A DNA stretch of 64,000 nucleotides from contig NZ_CP094929.1 of NCBI RefSeq assembly GCF_022869165.1, positions 2,604,001 to 2,668,000 of the forward strand, read 5' to 3'. Below, in pieces: positions 43,510 through 51,823 of the stretch. Numbering within the stretch: position 1 is the first letter of the stretch; each line of letters opens with the position of its first letter. Position numbers and translations under genes: made by a program. This DNA is from Sphaerochaeta associata (GTDB taxonomy: Bacteria; Spirochaetota; Spirochaetia; Sphaerochaetales; Sphaerochaetaceae). The notes beneath the pieces were generated by a model. It did not search any database and was not told the DNA's origin. It saw nothing but the letters and a program-made list of their open reading frames with translations.

Positions 43510-44811
43510 CTAAAGGGCCAGCAACAGGTCGATCGAAGCGATATTGTCCATCAGGGCCTTAAGGAAGCGTGCTGCATCAGCACCATCGACGGCTTGGTGG
43601 TCCATCGTCAACGACAGGCCGATGTGTTCAACAAAGATTACATCGCCATCCTCGTCCTCAATCGGTTTGAGAGCGATGGTTCCAACCCCCAGAATGGCAA
43701 CCTCGGGCACATTCAGAACCGGGGTGAACGCCTCGATGCCGAAAGAACCGACGTTGCTCACGGTGAAGGTTGACCCAGAAAGCTCGTCAGGCGATGCCGT
43801 ACCGGCCTTGCATTTGCCGATAAGGGCCTTGGTTCCTTCACTGAGTTGTTTCAGACTCAACAGCTCGCTGTTACGAAGAACCGGCACCAGCAGACCCTTC
43901 GGTGTATCGGTGGCAACACCGAGATGAACGTGGGCAAAGCGCAGGATCTTGTCACCCAGGAAGTGGGCGTTGAAGGCAGGGAACTGCACAAGGGTGCGAC
44001 TGACGGCAAAGAGCACCAGGTCGTTGATAGTGATGCCATTCAGTCCAAGCTCAGGCTTTGAAGCCTTGAAACCGGCCCTGAGGCGCTTGAGCGCCCGGGC
44101 ATCGGCGAATGCATGCAAGGAGAGCTGGCAGGTCGAGTGAATCGACTCCATCATTCTCCTGGCGGTAACCTTTCGGATACCCTTCACTGCGATTTCAGTG
44201 ACATCCTCGACAACAGCTGATGCAACGGGCTTGGCTGCAAGGTCGCTTGAGAGCACCCTGCCCCCGATGCCGCTGCCGTTTGCGGGAGGCTGAAGGCCTT
44301 GCGCAAGAGCCTGCTGGCGGGCAACCGGTGAAAGCGGCTGGCCTTTGGCAGAGAGCACATCGCGTTCAATGATTCTTCCCTTGGGTCCGGTAGGCTGGAC
44401 AGTCGAGAGAGAAATACCCGCAGAAGCGGCCAAAACCCTGGCACGCGGACTGGCGCCGATGGCCTCGGTCGCAGTAACAACAGCGGCCTTCTCAGCCACT
44501 GCAGGAGCAGCCTCTTTTACACGCTCCTCTTGTTGCTTCGGCTCGTCAATGGCAACCGTCTCGACCTTCTCCCCGGCTTCGCCGACAACGGCGATGGGAA
44601 CCATGACCGGAACATCCGCACCTTCTTCAAACAGAAGGGCGAGTACCACACCCTCGGCAGTCGATTCAACATCGATGGTGGATTTATCTGTCTCGGCCGA
44701 GCACAGCACATCACCGACGGCTACCTTGTCCCCGAGCTTTACGTTCCATTCCACGATGATGCAGGACTCGACTGAGTTTCCCTGCTTGGGCATCACAACC
44801 TGTTGTGCCAT
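43510..44811 (-). CDS. 2-oxoacid dehydrogenase-type E2 acyltransferase
   Basis: This 433-residue E2 has one N-terminal lipoyl domain with the modified Lys in ETDKSTID (about residue 43) and a linker. An E3-binding domain follows (SPRARVLAASAGISLSTVQP then GPKGRIIERDVL), and then the catalytic domain. The active-site motif near the end is LTMDHQAVDGADAARFL, with Gln where most E2 proteins have Arg (DHRxxDG), while the catalytic His and Asp are kept. It transfers the acyl group made by E1 to CoA. It is the first enzyme gene after the DeoR regulator, 13 bases downstream. Confidence 0.9.
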   Translation of the reverse strand: MAQQVVMPKQGNSVESCIIVEWNVKLGDKVAVGDVLCSAETDKSTIDVESTAEGVVLALLFEEGADVPVMVPIAVVGEAGEKVETVAIDEPKQQEERVKEAAPAVAEKAAVVTATEAIGASPRARVLAASAGISLSTVQPTGPKGRIIERDVLSAKGQPLSPVARQQALAQGLQPPANGSGIGGRVLSSDLAAKPVASAVVEDVTEIAVKGIRKVTARRMMESIHSTCQLSLHAFADARALKRLRAGFKASKPELGLNGITINDLVLFAVSRTLVQFPAFNAHFLGDKILRFAHVHLGVATDTPKGLLVPVLRNSELLSLKQLSEGTKALIGKCKAGTASPDELSGSTFTVSNVGSFGIEAFTPVLNVPEVAILGVGTIALKPIEDEDGDVIFVEHIGLSLTMDHQAVDGADAARFLKALMDNIASIDLLLAL

Positions 44812-44824
44812 CTATGTCTCTCCT

Positions 44825-45580
44825 CTACTGTGCGATTATGACCTCGACACCCTGCTCCTCGAGCAAGGCGATGAGGTCGGTCGGAAATCCACTGTCTGTG
44901 ACAATGGTATCAATCTCTGTTACCGGCATGATCCGTACGAACCCCCGGTTGCCCACCTTCGATGAATCGACGCAAAGCACCCTTCTGGTTGCCTGGCCGC
45001 ACATGCGTTGGACCACCTGGGCATTCTCCACCAAACTGGTGGTAAGCCCGTGCTCCATGGTGAACCCGTCGGTGCCGAAAAAAGTAGTCGTTACATGGTA
45101 ATCTTCAATCTGGCTGACTGCGGCCGGCCCCACAAGAGCTTCAGCCTGGGGGCGGTATTCACCACCGACGAGCGTAATCACCAATTGGGTATTGGCTCTC
45201 GCATATGGCAGTAAAAGGGTGGAGTTGGTCACCACTTTTATATTGCGCTTGCCGAAGAGATAGCGGGGTATGAGGGAGCAGGTGGAACCGTTGGTGATCA
45301 TGATGCAGTCATTGTCCTTGACCAAGGTGGCTGCGGTTTTTGCAATCAACTCCTTCTGGGAGTTGTTCGACCCATCGCGGAAGGAGGCCTGCGGCGACGA
45401 GGCCGCCACCACCCTTCCATGCGAGCGGACGACCAGGCCCTTGGCATCGAGGTCCCTGAGGTCCCCTCGGATGGTAACGGCAGAAACACCCAACTCCTGA
45501 CTGAGCCGGGTGACCGGGTACTCCTCTCCACTTTTCAGCAGCTGGAGAATTTTTTCCTCTCTGGGAGAAAGGCCTAACAT
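44825..45580 (-). CDS. DeoR-family transcriptional regulator
   Basis: This 251-residue regulator has an N-terminal winged helix (SPREEKILQLLK, then LSQELGVSAVTIRGDLRDLD with the recognition helix) and a C-terminal phosphosugar-sensing domain (ITNGSTCSLIPRYL, TLVGGEYRP, FFGTDGF). DeoR proteins usually repress sugar genes and are relieved by a phosphorylated intermediate. ATG at 45580 has AGGAG upstream; the frame opens 7 codons earlier at a TTG. It has its own promoter with repeated elements and leads the unit from E2 to the rhamnulokinase. Confidence 0.9.
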   Translation of the reverse strand: MLGLSPREEKILQLLKSGEEYPVTRLSQELGVSAVTIRGDLRDLDAKGLVVRSHGRVVAASSPQASFRDGSNNSQKELIAKTAATLVKDNDCIMITNGSTCSLIPRYLFGKRNIKVVTNSTLLLPYARANTQLVITLVGGEYRPQAEALVGPAAVSQIEDYHVTTTFFGTDGFTMEHGLTTSLVENAQVVQRMCGQATRRVLCVDSSKVGNRGFVRIMPVTEIDTIVTDSGFPTDLIALLEEQGVEVIIAQ

Positions 45581-45600
45581 CCAGTTCGCTCCTGCTTTCA

Positions 45601-45641
45601 ATTTACTTTCGTTATGCTTTCGATTCTATTATGCTTTACCG
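45601..45641. promoter_or_regulatory. repeated elements at the DeoR promoter (candidate autoregulatory operator)
   Basis: Three related units lie in one direction: ATTTACTTTCG (45601-45611), TTATGCTTTCG (45612-45622) and TTATGCTTTACCG (45629-45641). The first two abut with an 11-base period, one helical turn; the third overlaps the promoter spacer. TTTCG/CGAAA cores are common in DeoR-family sites. Confidence 0.55.
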
Positions 45642-45651
45642 AATAAATCAA
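45623..45651 (-). promoter_or_regulatory. promoter of the DeoR-led unit
   Basis: On the minus strand TTGATT (45651-45646), a 17-base spacer and TAGAAT (45628-45623) form a good sigma-70 promoter in the 91-base gap after rhaM. The DeoR-to-rhaB genes can thus be transcribed apart from the rhamnose transporter. Confidence 0.65.
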
Positions 45652-45671
45652 GCAGAAATGAAAGAAAATTC

Positions 45672-45983
45672 TTAATCCATGTGAAAGACTTCTTCCAGGG
45701 GAGTTGAGACCGGCGAGTTGTCAGGATGGGTCTCCATCAAGTCGGCCATATAGGCCCACCACTTCTGGACTATGGGGTTTCCACCCAGACCCTGGGAGCC
45801 TGCCTGGCCCTTGACCTGCTGGAATGCAAAGAGTTTTCCCGTTTCACGCTCAAGGAAAATGGTGTAGTCGAACACCCCGCTTTCACTGAGCAGAGCCTTC
45901 AGCTCGGGCCAAATCTCATTGTGACGCTTCTGATACTCAGCCTCACATCCTTTCTTCAACTGCATGACAAATGCTTTTCGCAT
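45672..45983 (-). CDS. rhaM: L-rhamnose mutarotase
   Basis: This 103-residue protein interconverts alpha and beta L-rhamnose, speeding entry into the isomerase. It matches RhaM throughout: KKGCEAEYQKRHNEIWPEL with the catalytic His21 (E. coli His22), LERETGKLFAF, and the closing segment QKWWAYMADLMETHPDNSPV. AGGAGG precedes the ATG at 45983, 9 bases after the permease gene. Its presence identifies the upstream ABC transporter as rhamnose-specific. Confidence 0.93.
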   Translation of the reverse strand: MRKAFVMQLKKGCEAEYQKRHNEIWPELKALLSESGVFDYTIFLERETGKLFAFQQVKGQAGSQGLGGNPIVQKWWAYMADLMETHPDNSPVSTPLEEVFHMD

Positions 45984-45992
45984 GGAATCCTC

Positions 45993-47030
45993 CTAGTGTT
46001 GTGCCTGCAACCTGAGCTTCCGGTTTGCCTTGTACAAGTCCAGCAGTCTGGGAAGCAGGACGGCAGTGATCAACAGGCTTCCGATGACGATGGTCATCAG
46101 CGTGCCGCTGAACTTGAGCAGTCCCATGCCGAACTTTAAATAGCCGACGAGCAAGGAACCTACGAAAACACCGAAGACGGTCCCCTTTCCTCCGGTGATC
46201 GCAACACCGCCGAGAACCACCAAGGTGATGATTTCCAAATCCCATCCGGTTGCAATGTTGGAACGGACCGAAAGAATACGGCTGGCAAGCAGCATTGCAG
46301 TAAGACCGCAGAAGAAACCGGTGACGGTGAAGTTGATGATTCTGGTGAGCTTGACATTCACACCGCTGAAACGGGCTGCCTCCGCACTGTTGCCGATGGC
46401 GTACAGCCTCCGCCCGTAGGTGGTCTTGTGCAGGATGAAGGCGAAGAGGAGCATCAACGCAAGATACAGCACAAACTCATAGGGAATGATGGTATTCGGG
46501 ATGAACTCCTGGCCGAAAATGCCGAAGCCATCAGGAAAGCTGGTACGCGCCTGGTCGCCCAAAAGTCCGATCGAGATGCCGCGATACATGGATTGGGTTG
46601 CCAGGGTGACGGCGATGGCGGGCATGTTCAGACCGGTGATCATCACACCATTGAAGAGACCGGCAAGGGTTCCCACCAACAGGGAGATGAAAAGCAGGGA
46701 GGGAATCGAGGCCCCTGCCTGGGCTGCAGTGCCTACCGCATAGGCGCACAGGGCGATGATGGATGCGATCGATATGTCAATATCGCCGCACATGATGATG
46801 AAAATCATCGGCAGGGCCATGATCGCCTTCTCGCTGAACTGGAAGGTTGCATTCATTAAATTGAACCAATCCAGGAAGTAAGGGGTCCGGCCTGAGAAGA
46901 AGAGAACCATCAACGTGAAGATGATGACTAGAATCACTTCCCACTTGGTAAAGAACTCGATAAGCCGGTTCTTGACCGACATTTCGTCGATGAGTCGGCT
47001 TTTTGCAACTAAATCCTGTCTATCAGCCAT
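45993..47030 (-). CDS. rhaQ: rhamnose ABC transporter permease
   Basis: This 345-residue permease of the ribose/autoinducer-2 type has the signature loops MCGDIDISIASIIALCAYA, LYAIGNSAEAARFSGVNV and LVVLGGVAITGGKGTVFG. It pairs with the second permease gene 3 bases upstream, as in the rhaSTPQ transporters of rhizobia. A cytoplasmic N-terminal segment of about 30 residues precedes helix 1. The symbol follows operon position; the P and Q labels could be exchanged. Confidence 0.85.
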   Translation of the reverse strand: MADRQDLVAKSRLIDEMSVKNRLIEFFTKWEVILVIIFTLMVLFFSGRTPYFLDWFNLMNATFQFSEKAIMALPMIFIIMCGDIDISIASIIALCAYAVGTAAQAGASIPSLLFISLLVGTLAGLFNGVMITGLNMPAIAVTLATQSMYRGISIGLLGDQARTSFPDGFGIFGQEFIPNTIIPYEFVLYLALMLLFAFILHKTTYGRRLYAIGNSAEAARFSGVNVKLTRIINFTVTGFFCGLTAMLLASRILSVRSNIATGWDLEIITLVVLGGVAITGGKGTVFGVFVGSLLVGYLKFGMGLLKFSGTLMTIVIGSLLITAVLLPRLLDLYKANRKLRLQAQH

Positions 47031-47033
47031 AGC

Positions 47034-48035
47034 CTACCCCCTCCTCTGTGCCAGCAATTTGGCACTCTTGCGTTGGTCGGACAGGGTATTCAGAGCCAGG
47101 GCGACCAGAATGATCAAGCCTTGGACGAAGGTCTGCCAGAATACCGACAAGTAGATTACCGGAAGCGCATTGGTGACCACTCCCAGAAAGAGGGTGCCCA
47201 AGACCACACCGATGATGCCCCCGGCTCCACCGGAGAAATTCACGCCTCCAAGCACGCAGGCAGCCACTGCCTGCATCTCGAAGCCGGTGGCCATCTCATT
47301 GACGGCCGAAGCATACCGGGCCGTCCACAAGGCCCCGGCAAGGCCGCAGAGCGTTCCACTGATGAGAAACACCACAACCCTGACCCGGTTCTCATTCACT
47401 CCTACGAACTTTGCCGCTGTGGGGTTGCCTCCGATGGCATACACCTCACGCCCGGTTCGGGTATAGCGACTGAAATAGTACAAGACGGTAATGACCACAA
47501 AGGCTATCCATAGGAGATACGAGAGCCCGAGGAAGGTGGTGCGGGGAAAGCCGATGTAGGAAGGAGACATCTCATGGGCGGTGACCCAGGTGCCCTTGCT
47601 GAGCAGAAAGGTAAGACCGCGATAGATGTTCACCGTTCCAAGGGTGGTGATGATCGGAGGAATCTTGCCGTACGCCACCAGTACACCATTGAAAAGGCCC
47701 ATGAGAAGCCCGATGCCCATGCCCACCAACAGAAGGACAACCGGAGGCACCGATGCATACGATTCGTTGATCATGCCACAGGCCATGCCGGTGAAGGCGA
47801 TGATGGAACCGACCGAAAGGTCGATGCCGTTCGAAAGGATGACGAAGAACTCACCGATGGCAACAATCGAGAGAATGGCCATATCGTTGAGGATTCGATT
47901 GATATTCTCCCCTGAAAGGAACTGGGGGGAACGGATGGTGATGGGAACCAAGAGGACCAACAACAGGAGCATCAGGGTCAGCTCCCTGCGCTCGAGGGCC
48001 TTTTTCAGCAGGGAGGATGGAGAGCGTTCAAGCAT
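47034..48035 (-). CDS. rhaP: rhamnose ABC transporter permease
   Basis: This is a 333-residue permease with ILSNGIDLSVGSIIAFTGMA, VYAIGGNPTAAKFVGVNE and AACVLGGVNFSGGAGGIIG. ATG at 48035 follows AGGAGG; the open frame extends 32 codons further inside the ATPase gene and is not used. It overlaps the ATPase gene by 8 bases and is followed by the second permease after 3 bases. It probably forms a heterodimeric channel with it. Confidence 0.87.
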   Translation of the reverse strand: MLERSPSSLLKKALERRELTLMLLLLVLLVPITIRSPQFLSGENINRILNDMAILSIVAIGEFFVILSNGIDLSVGSIIAFTGMACGMINESYASVPPVVLLLVGMGIGLLMGLFNGVLVAYGKIPPIITTLGTVNIYRGLTFLLSKGTWVTAHEMSPSYIGFPRTTFLGLSYLLWIAFVVITVLYYFSRYTRTGREVYAIGGNPTAAKFVGVNENRVRVVVFLISGTLCGLAGALWTARYASAVNEMATGFEMQAVAACVLGGVNFSGGAGGIIGVVLGTLFLGVVTNALPVIYLSVFWQTFVQGLIILVALALNTLSDQRKSAKLLAQRRG

Positions 48036-49545
48036 GGGCGGCCTCCTGGGCAACAGTGGCAATGGCGTAACGCATGACCGTCTCGGCAGTACACTTTTGA
48101 GCATCGAGAATGGCGGTCTGATAGCCTTCATGCATGACCAGAATCCTGTCGCTCATTCCCATTACCTCAGGCAGTTCACTGGAGATGAGGATGACAGCCA
48201 CTCCTTTTGCAGCCATATCGCAGATGAATTGGTGCACCGCTGCCTTGGTGGCGACGTCGATTCCCTTGGTCGGTTCATCGAGAATGAGAATCTTGGGCTT
48301 TGTTCCAATCCATTTGGCCAGAACGACTTTCTGCTGGTTGCCGCCCGAGAGGGTCTCGGCATCGACATGGTAGCCGGCCGACTTGATCTCCATCTGGTTC
48401 CCATGCTCCAACACATAGGTTTTCTCAGCCTTGGAGCGGGTGACCATCCCCTTGAAGGAGAGAAGCTTGAGCACCGGCAGGGAGATGTTGTGCGTCAGGC
48501 TCATTTTCAGCACCAGACCCTGCTTCTGCCTGTCTTCAGGAACCAAGGCGATGCCCTTATGCATACTCTGTCTCGCACCTTTAGGCATAAAAGCCTTGCC
48601 CTCGAGATACATGGTACCTTCACTGGCCTTGTCAATGCCGAAAATGGTACGGACGACCTCACTGCGGCCGGCGCCCACCAAGCCGAACAGTCCCAGGATC
48701 TCCCCTTCATGCAGGGTGAAGGAGATGTGCTTGAAGGCACCGAGCTGGCTCAGCTTCTCGACCTTGAGTATCTCCTTGCCGAGAACCGGGGTGTGCTCGG
48801 GATAGAGCTGGTCGATCGAGCGGCCGATCATCATATTGATGATCTGGTCCTCGGTACTCTCCTTGACCTTTCCTTCGCCGATATACTGTCCGTCACGGAA
48901 GACGGTGTAATAGTCACAGATGGTAAAAATTTCATCAAATTTATGGGAGATGAACAGAATTGCTTTCCCGCTCTCCTTGAGGGAGCGAACAATGCGGAAG
49001 AGATCTTCAACCTCACGTCCTGTGAGGGCGCTGGTCGGCTCATCCATGATGACCAGTTTGGCATCGAGGGAGAGCGCCTTGGTAATCTCAACCATGTGCC
49101 GTTTGGCAACGCTGAGGTTCTTGACCAACGTATCAGGGTCGATATCCAGCTGCATTCGTCCAAGCAGTGCCTTGGTCTGTTCGGTCATTGCCTTCCAGTC
49201 AAGCTTCTTGGTCTTGGGATTACGCAGATGGTGCCCCATGAAAATATTCTCGGTGACGCTGAGCTCGGGAAACATCGAGGCTTCCTGGTGAATGGCTACG
49301 ATTCCGGCCTGCTGGGCGTCGATGGCGTTCTTGAAGGAGATTTCCTTCCCTTCTAGCAGAATTTTCCCGCCGGTGGGGATATATACACCGGTGAGGATTT
49401 TCACCAAGGTTGACTTCCCCGCCCCGTTCTCACCGATGAGCGCATGCACCTCGCCCGAGCGCAGGGACAGCTTCACATCGTCCAGGGCCCGGATGCCGGG
49501 AAATATCTTGGTCAGATTGGTTACTTCCAACAATGCGTCCGGCAT
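48028..49545 (-). CDS. rhaT: rhamnose ABC transporter ATPase
   Basis: This 505-residue duplicated ATPase has a first half with GENGAGKST, NLSVAKRHMVEITKAL and LVIMDEPTSALTG. The second half has the usual degenerate Walker A (GLVGAGRSEVV), an intact LSGGNQQKVVLAKW and ILILDEPTKGIDV. AAGGAGG precedes the ATG. It is 68 bases from the binding-protein gene, with a hairpin between. The assignment to rhamnose comes from rhaS and rhaM in the same operon. Confidence 0.9.
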   Translation of the reverse strand: MPDALLEVTNLTKIFPGIRALDDVKLSLRSGEVHALIGENGAGKSTLVKILTGVYIPTGGKILLEGKEISFKNAIDAQQAGIVAIHQEASMFPELSVTENIFMGHHLRNPKTKKLDWKAMTEQTKALLGRMQLDIDPDTLVKNLSVAKRHMVEITKALSLDAKLVIMDEPTSALTGREVEDLFRIVRSLKESGKAILFISHKFDEIFTICDYYTVFRDGQYIGEGKVKESTEDQIINMMIGRSIDQLYPEHTPVLGKEILKVEKLSQLGAFKHISFTLHEGEILGLFGLVGAGRSEVVRTIFGIDKASEGTMYLEGKAFMPKGARQSMHKGIALVPEDRQKQGLVLKMSLTHNISLPVLKLLSFKGMVTRSKAEKTYVLEHGNQMEIKSAGYHVDAETLSGGNQQKVVLAKWIGTKPKILILDEPTKGIDVATKAAVHQFICDMAAKGVAVILISSELPEVMGMSDRILVMHEGYQTAILDAQKCTAETVMRYAIATVAQEAAHA

Positions 49546-49573
49546 TGTTCCTCCTTATGCAAGCAAAACAGAT

Positions 49574-49599
49574 GGCTCCCACCGAAAGCGGCAGGAGCC
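49574..49599 (-). repeat. intercistronic hairpin after rhaS
   Basis: GGCTCC/GGAGCC arms (49574-49579 and 49594-49599) enclose an inner CCG-AAAG-CGG stem. There is no T-tract, so it probably protects the rhaS message rather than terminating it. Confidence 0.65.
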
Positions 49600-49613
49600 G
49601 AAGATGATGATTC

Positions 49614-50621
49614 TTAGAAAGTGAACTGTTCTACGTTGTCCTTGTTGAATACGTACGGATAGCCCATGAAAATGATTCCGTCCTTCTCAACCTTCATGGA
49701 GTTCATGCGGCCTGCGGGAATGGACTCGCCGGCAGCTCCCTTGACGGTACCGTCAATGAGGCCGTTGAGGATGTAGGTGGAGGTGTAGCCGAGGTCGACC
49801 GGATTCCACAGAGCCATCTGGCGGCAGGTGCCGTCGAGGATGTAACCCTTCATTTCCGAAGGCAGTCCAAGACCGGTGACTTCCACGATACCGGCCTTGC
49901 CGGCATCCTTGACAGCCTGTGCGGTTGCAAGCAGACCAACAGTGGTCGGGCAAATGATCGCCTTGAGGTTGGGGTACTTCTGCATCAAGGAGACAGCTTC
50001 ACGATAGCTCTTGTCCGGGGCGTCGTCGCCATAGACGACTTCCACGAGCTTCATGTTGGCATACTTGGCATCCTTGATCTCTTCCTTCATCCAATTAATC
50101 CAGAGGTTCTGGTTGGTAGCCTGGGCGGAAGCGGAAAGAACAGCAACATCACCCTTGGAGCCGGTAAGCTCGGCGGCAAGCTGAATCTGCTGGCGACCGA
50201 TGAGCTCGGCATTGCTGGGAAGCAGGTCGACGATGCGTCCGCCTACGTTGATACCGGAGTCAAAGCTGATGACCTTGATGCCGGCTGCCATGGCCTTCTT
50301 GGTGACGGGAATCAGGGCATCGGCGTCGTTTGCGCTGATGGCGATTCCGGCGACTCTCTGTGCAATGAGGGTCTCGATGATCTCGATCTGGCCTTCAGCA
50401 GTTGCCTGGGGAGGACCCATGTAGGTGGTCTTGATACCGCCAAGCTCGGCAGCAGCTTCCTGGCTGCCCTTGAACACTGCATCAAAGAAAGCATTTCCCA
50501 TGCTCTTTACGAGAATGACAATTTCCTTCTCCGATTTTACTGCCTGTTCCTTGGCTCCCTGGGCGAAAAGACCAGTGACGACCAAGCTGGCGATGAGTAC
50601 AAACAACAACGCTTTCTTCAT
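49614..50621 (-). CDS. rhaS: rhamnose ABC transporter substrate-binding protein
   Basis: This 335-residue periplasmic protein has a Sec signal (MKKALLFVLIASLVVTGLFA) before QGAKEQ. The binding core matches rhizobial RhaS and the AI-2/rhamnose group: LVKSMGNAFFDAVFKGSQEA, GPPQATAEGQIEIIETLIAQ, SANDADALIPV and the late GYPYVFNKDNV. It is first in the rhaS-T-P-Q-M operon, with AAGGAG before the ATG. Its promoter region carries the same 64-bp box as rhaA. This rhaS is the transporter gene and not the E. coli activator of that name. Confidence 0.88.
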   Translation of the reverse strand: MKKALLFVLIASLVVTGLFAQGAKEQAVKSEKEIVILVKSMGNAFFDAVFKGSQEAAAELGGIKTTYMGPPQATAEGQIEIIETLIAQRVAGIAISANDADALIPVTKKAMAAGIKVISFDSGINVGGRIVDLLPSNAELIGRQQIQLAAELTGSKGDVAVLSASAQATNQNLWINWMKEEIKDAKYANMKLVEVVYGDDAPDKSYREAVSLMQKYPNLKAIICPTTVGLLATAQAVKDAGKAGIVEVTGLGLPSEMKGYILDGTCRQMALWNPVDLGYTSTYILNGLIDGTVKGAAGESIPAGRMNSMKVEKDGIIFMGYPYVFNKDNVEQFTF

Positions 50622-50734
50622 ACAAACTCTCCTTTTGCGATATCATTCCGGCAGTACCGGAATCTATTTGTACCTGGGCATGCCAGGGCAAACAGCACGA
50701 TTCGATATAGCTGGTTGCTATATCTTATCTATAA

Positions 50735-50798
50735 GTGTGACAGCTTTTTGGAATTCCGCAATAACTGTATAGTCATTTTTTAGCACTATTTTATCATG
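50735..50798. promoter_or_regulatory. rhamnose regulator box, copy at the rhaS operon
   Basis: GTGTGACA (50735-50742), exactly 26 bases, then a 30-base block from ATAGTCA (50769) to ATTTTATCATG (50798). The 30-base block matches the copy at 54222-54251 in 27 positions. It lies 110-180 bases upstream of rhaS, whose transcript runs leftwards. AT-rich -10-like sequence (TATAGA/GATATA on the minus strand) follows on the rhaS side. The ATG that ends the block opens no convincing gene here. Confidence 0.75.
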
Positions 50799-50884
50799 CC
50801 GTGGGATTGCCCGACACTTCGACCGGAATCAAAACGAAAGGGATATGAAATTATAAAGCCAGCAAATGAAGGTCGGTTGATACG

Positions 50885-51823
50885 TCACCACGCATCCTTG
50901 GCAAACAGTCGTGATCCTAGAATCCCTACAAATGTTTGCTGCAGCAGAATGCCGATGACAACAGGCAAAGCTGTTGCCGCGTCGAAATAGGTGGTTGCCA
51001 GCACCAGGGCTGCGCTGATGTTGCGCATTCCACCTGTAAAGGTCATCGAGACCACCGATGATCGGTCCTCATGTACTCCATATCGACTGAGTGTGTAGAT
51101 CAATGTAAAACCCAAAGCTATGACCACAAGGTTCATGAGGATGAGTGGTATGTATGCAACCGAGAACTCGAGCATCCCCGAAAGGGTTGCGACATGCAGG
51201 ATGATGACCAACAGCATGCAAACCTTGGTGACTGGGTTGAGGTACACCCGTGCGTTATTGCATGCATCGGAGGCCGCGTGCTTGACCAGCATACCCAGGA
51301 TCGAAGGGATGACGATCATGAACAAGAGCGAGACCATCATGCCCTGGAAATCCAAAGCAACCGATGAGTCGGCCAAAAGGCGGATCGTAAGCGGGGTCAA
51401 TATCGGGGAAAGCAGGGTGTCGAGCAGGATCAAGGCCAGTGCCAGCGCAGCATCGCCTTTATGGATGGTGGTCCATACAAACGAGGTGACTGCGATGGGA
51501 ATGGAAGAGAGCAGGATGAAGCCGGTTACATAGGAAGGGGAAGCGGGGAATGCAAGGGAGGCAAGCAGCTTTACCATCAGGGGAATAAGCACATGTGCAC
51601 ACACAAGCACCAAGACGATCGTCCGCAGCCGCTTCAAGGCCTTGGCCACCTGAGCGAAGCTGATCTGCAGAGCTCCGATGAAGGTGATGCAGGCAAAGAA
51701 AAAGGTCCCCCATCCCTTGTAAGCGGCGATACGGGAACCCAGGGCCAAGCCTATCACCACCCCGATCGGAGTGATGACGGGCATCGCCTTGTCACTGAGT
51801 GCATTGAAGGTGCTCAGCTTCAT
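50885..51823 (-). CDS. bile acid:sodium symporter (BASS) family transporter
   Basis: This is a 312-residue protein with about nine to ten membrane helices, related to the BASS/SBF fold: PIGVVIGLALGSRIAAYKGW, ITFIGALQISFAQVAKAL, SSIPIAVTSFVW and TFTGGMRNISAALVLATTYF. Family members move organic acids and other anions with sodium. Its ATG at 51823 abuts the aldolase TAA (TAAATG), so it is made with the rhamnose enzymes. A role in exporting a rhamnose end product such as lactate, or in importing a related acid, is inferred from context only. No terminator was found after it, so read-through into rhaS is possible. Confidence 0.8.
   Translation of the reverse strand: MKLSTFNALSDKAMPVITPIGVVIGLALGSRIAAYKGWGTFFFACITFIGALQISFAQVAKALKRLRTIVLVLVCAHVLIPLMVKLLASLAFPASPSYVTGFILLSSIPIAVTSFVWTTIHKGDAALALALILLDTLLSPILTPLTIRLLADSSVALDFQGMMVSLLFMIVIPSILGMLVKHAASDACNNARVYLNPVTKVCMLLVIILHVATLSGMLEFSVAYIPLILMNLVVIALGFTLIYTLSRYGVHEDRSSVVSMTFTGGMRNISAALVLATTYFDAATALPVVIGILLQQTFVGILGSRLFAKDAW

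Noticed and set aside
50796-50990. Short plus-strand frame beginning at the ATG of the second regulator box
   Set aside because: It has no ribosome site, runs into the antisense of the BASS gene, and shares only the box and not the coding sequence of the AraC regulator.
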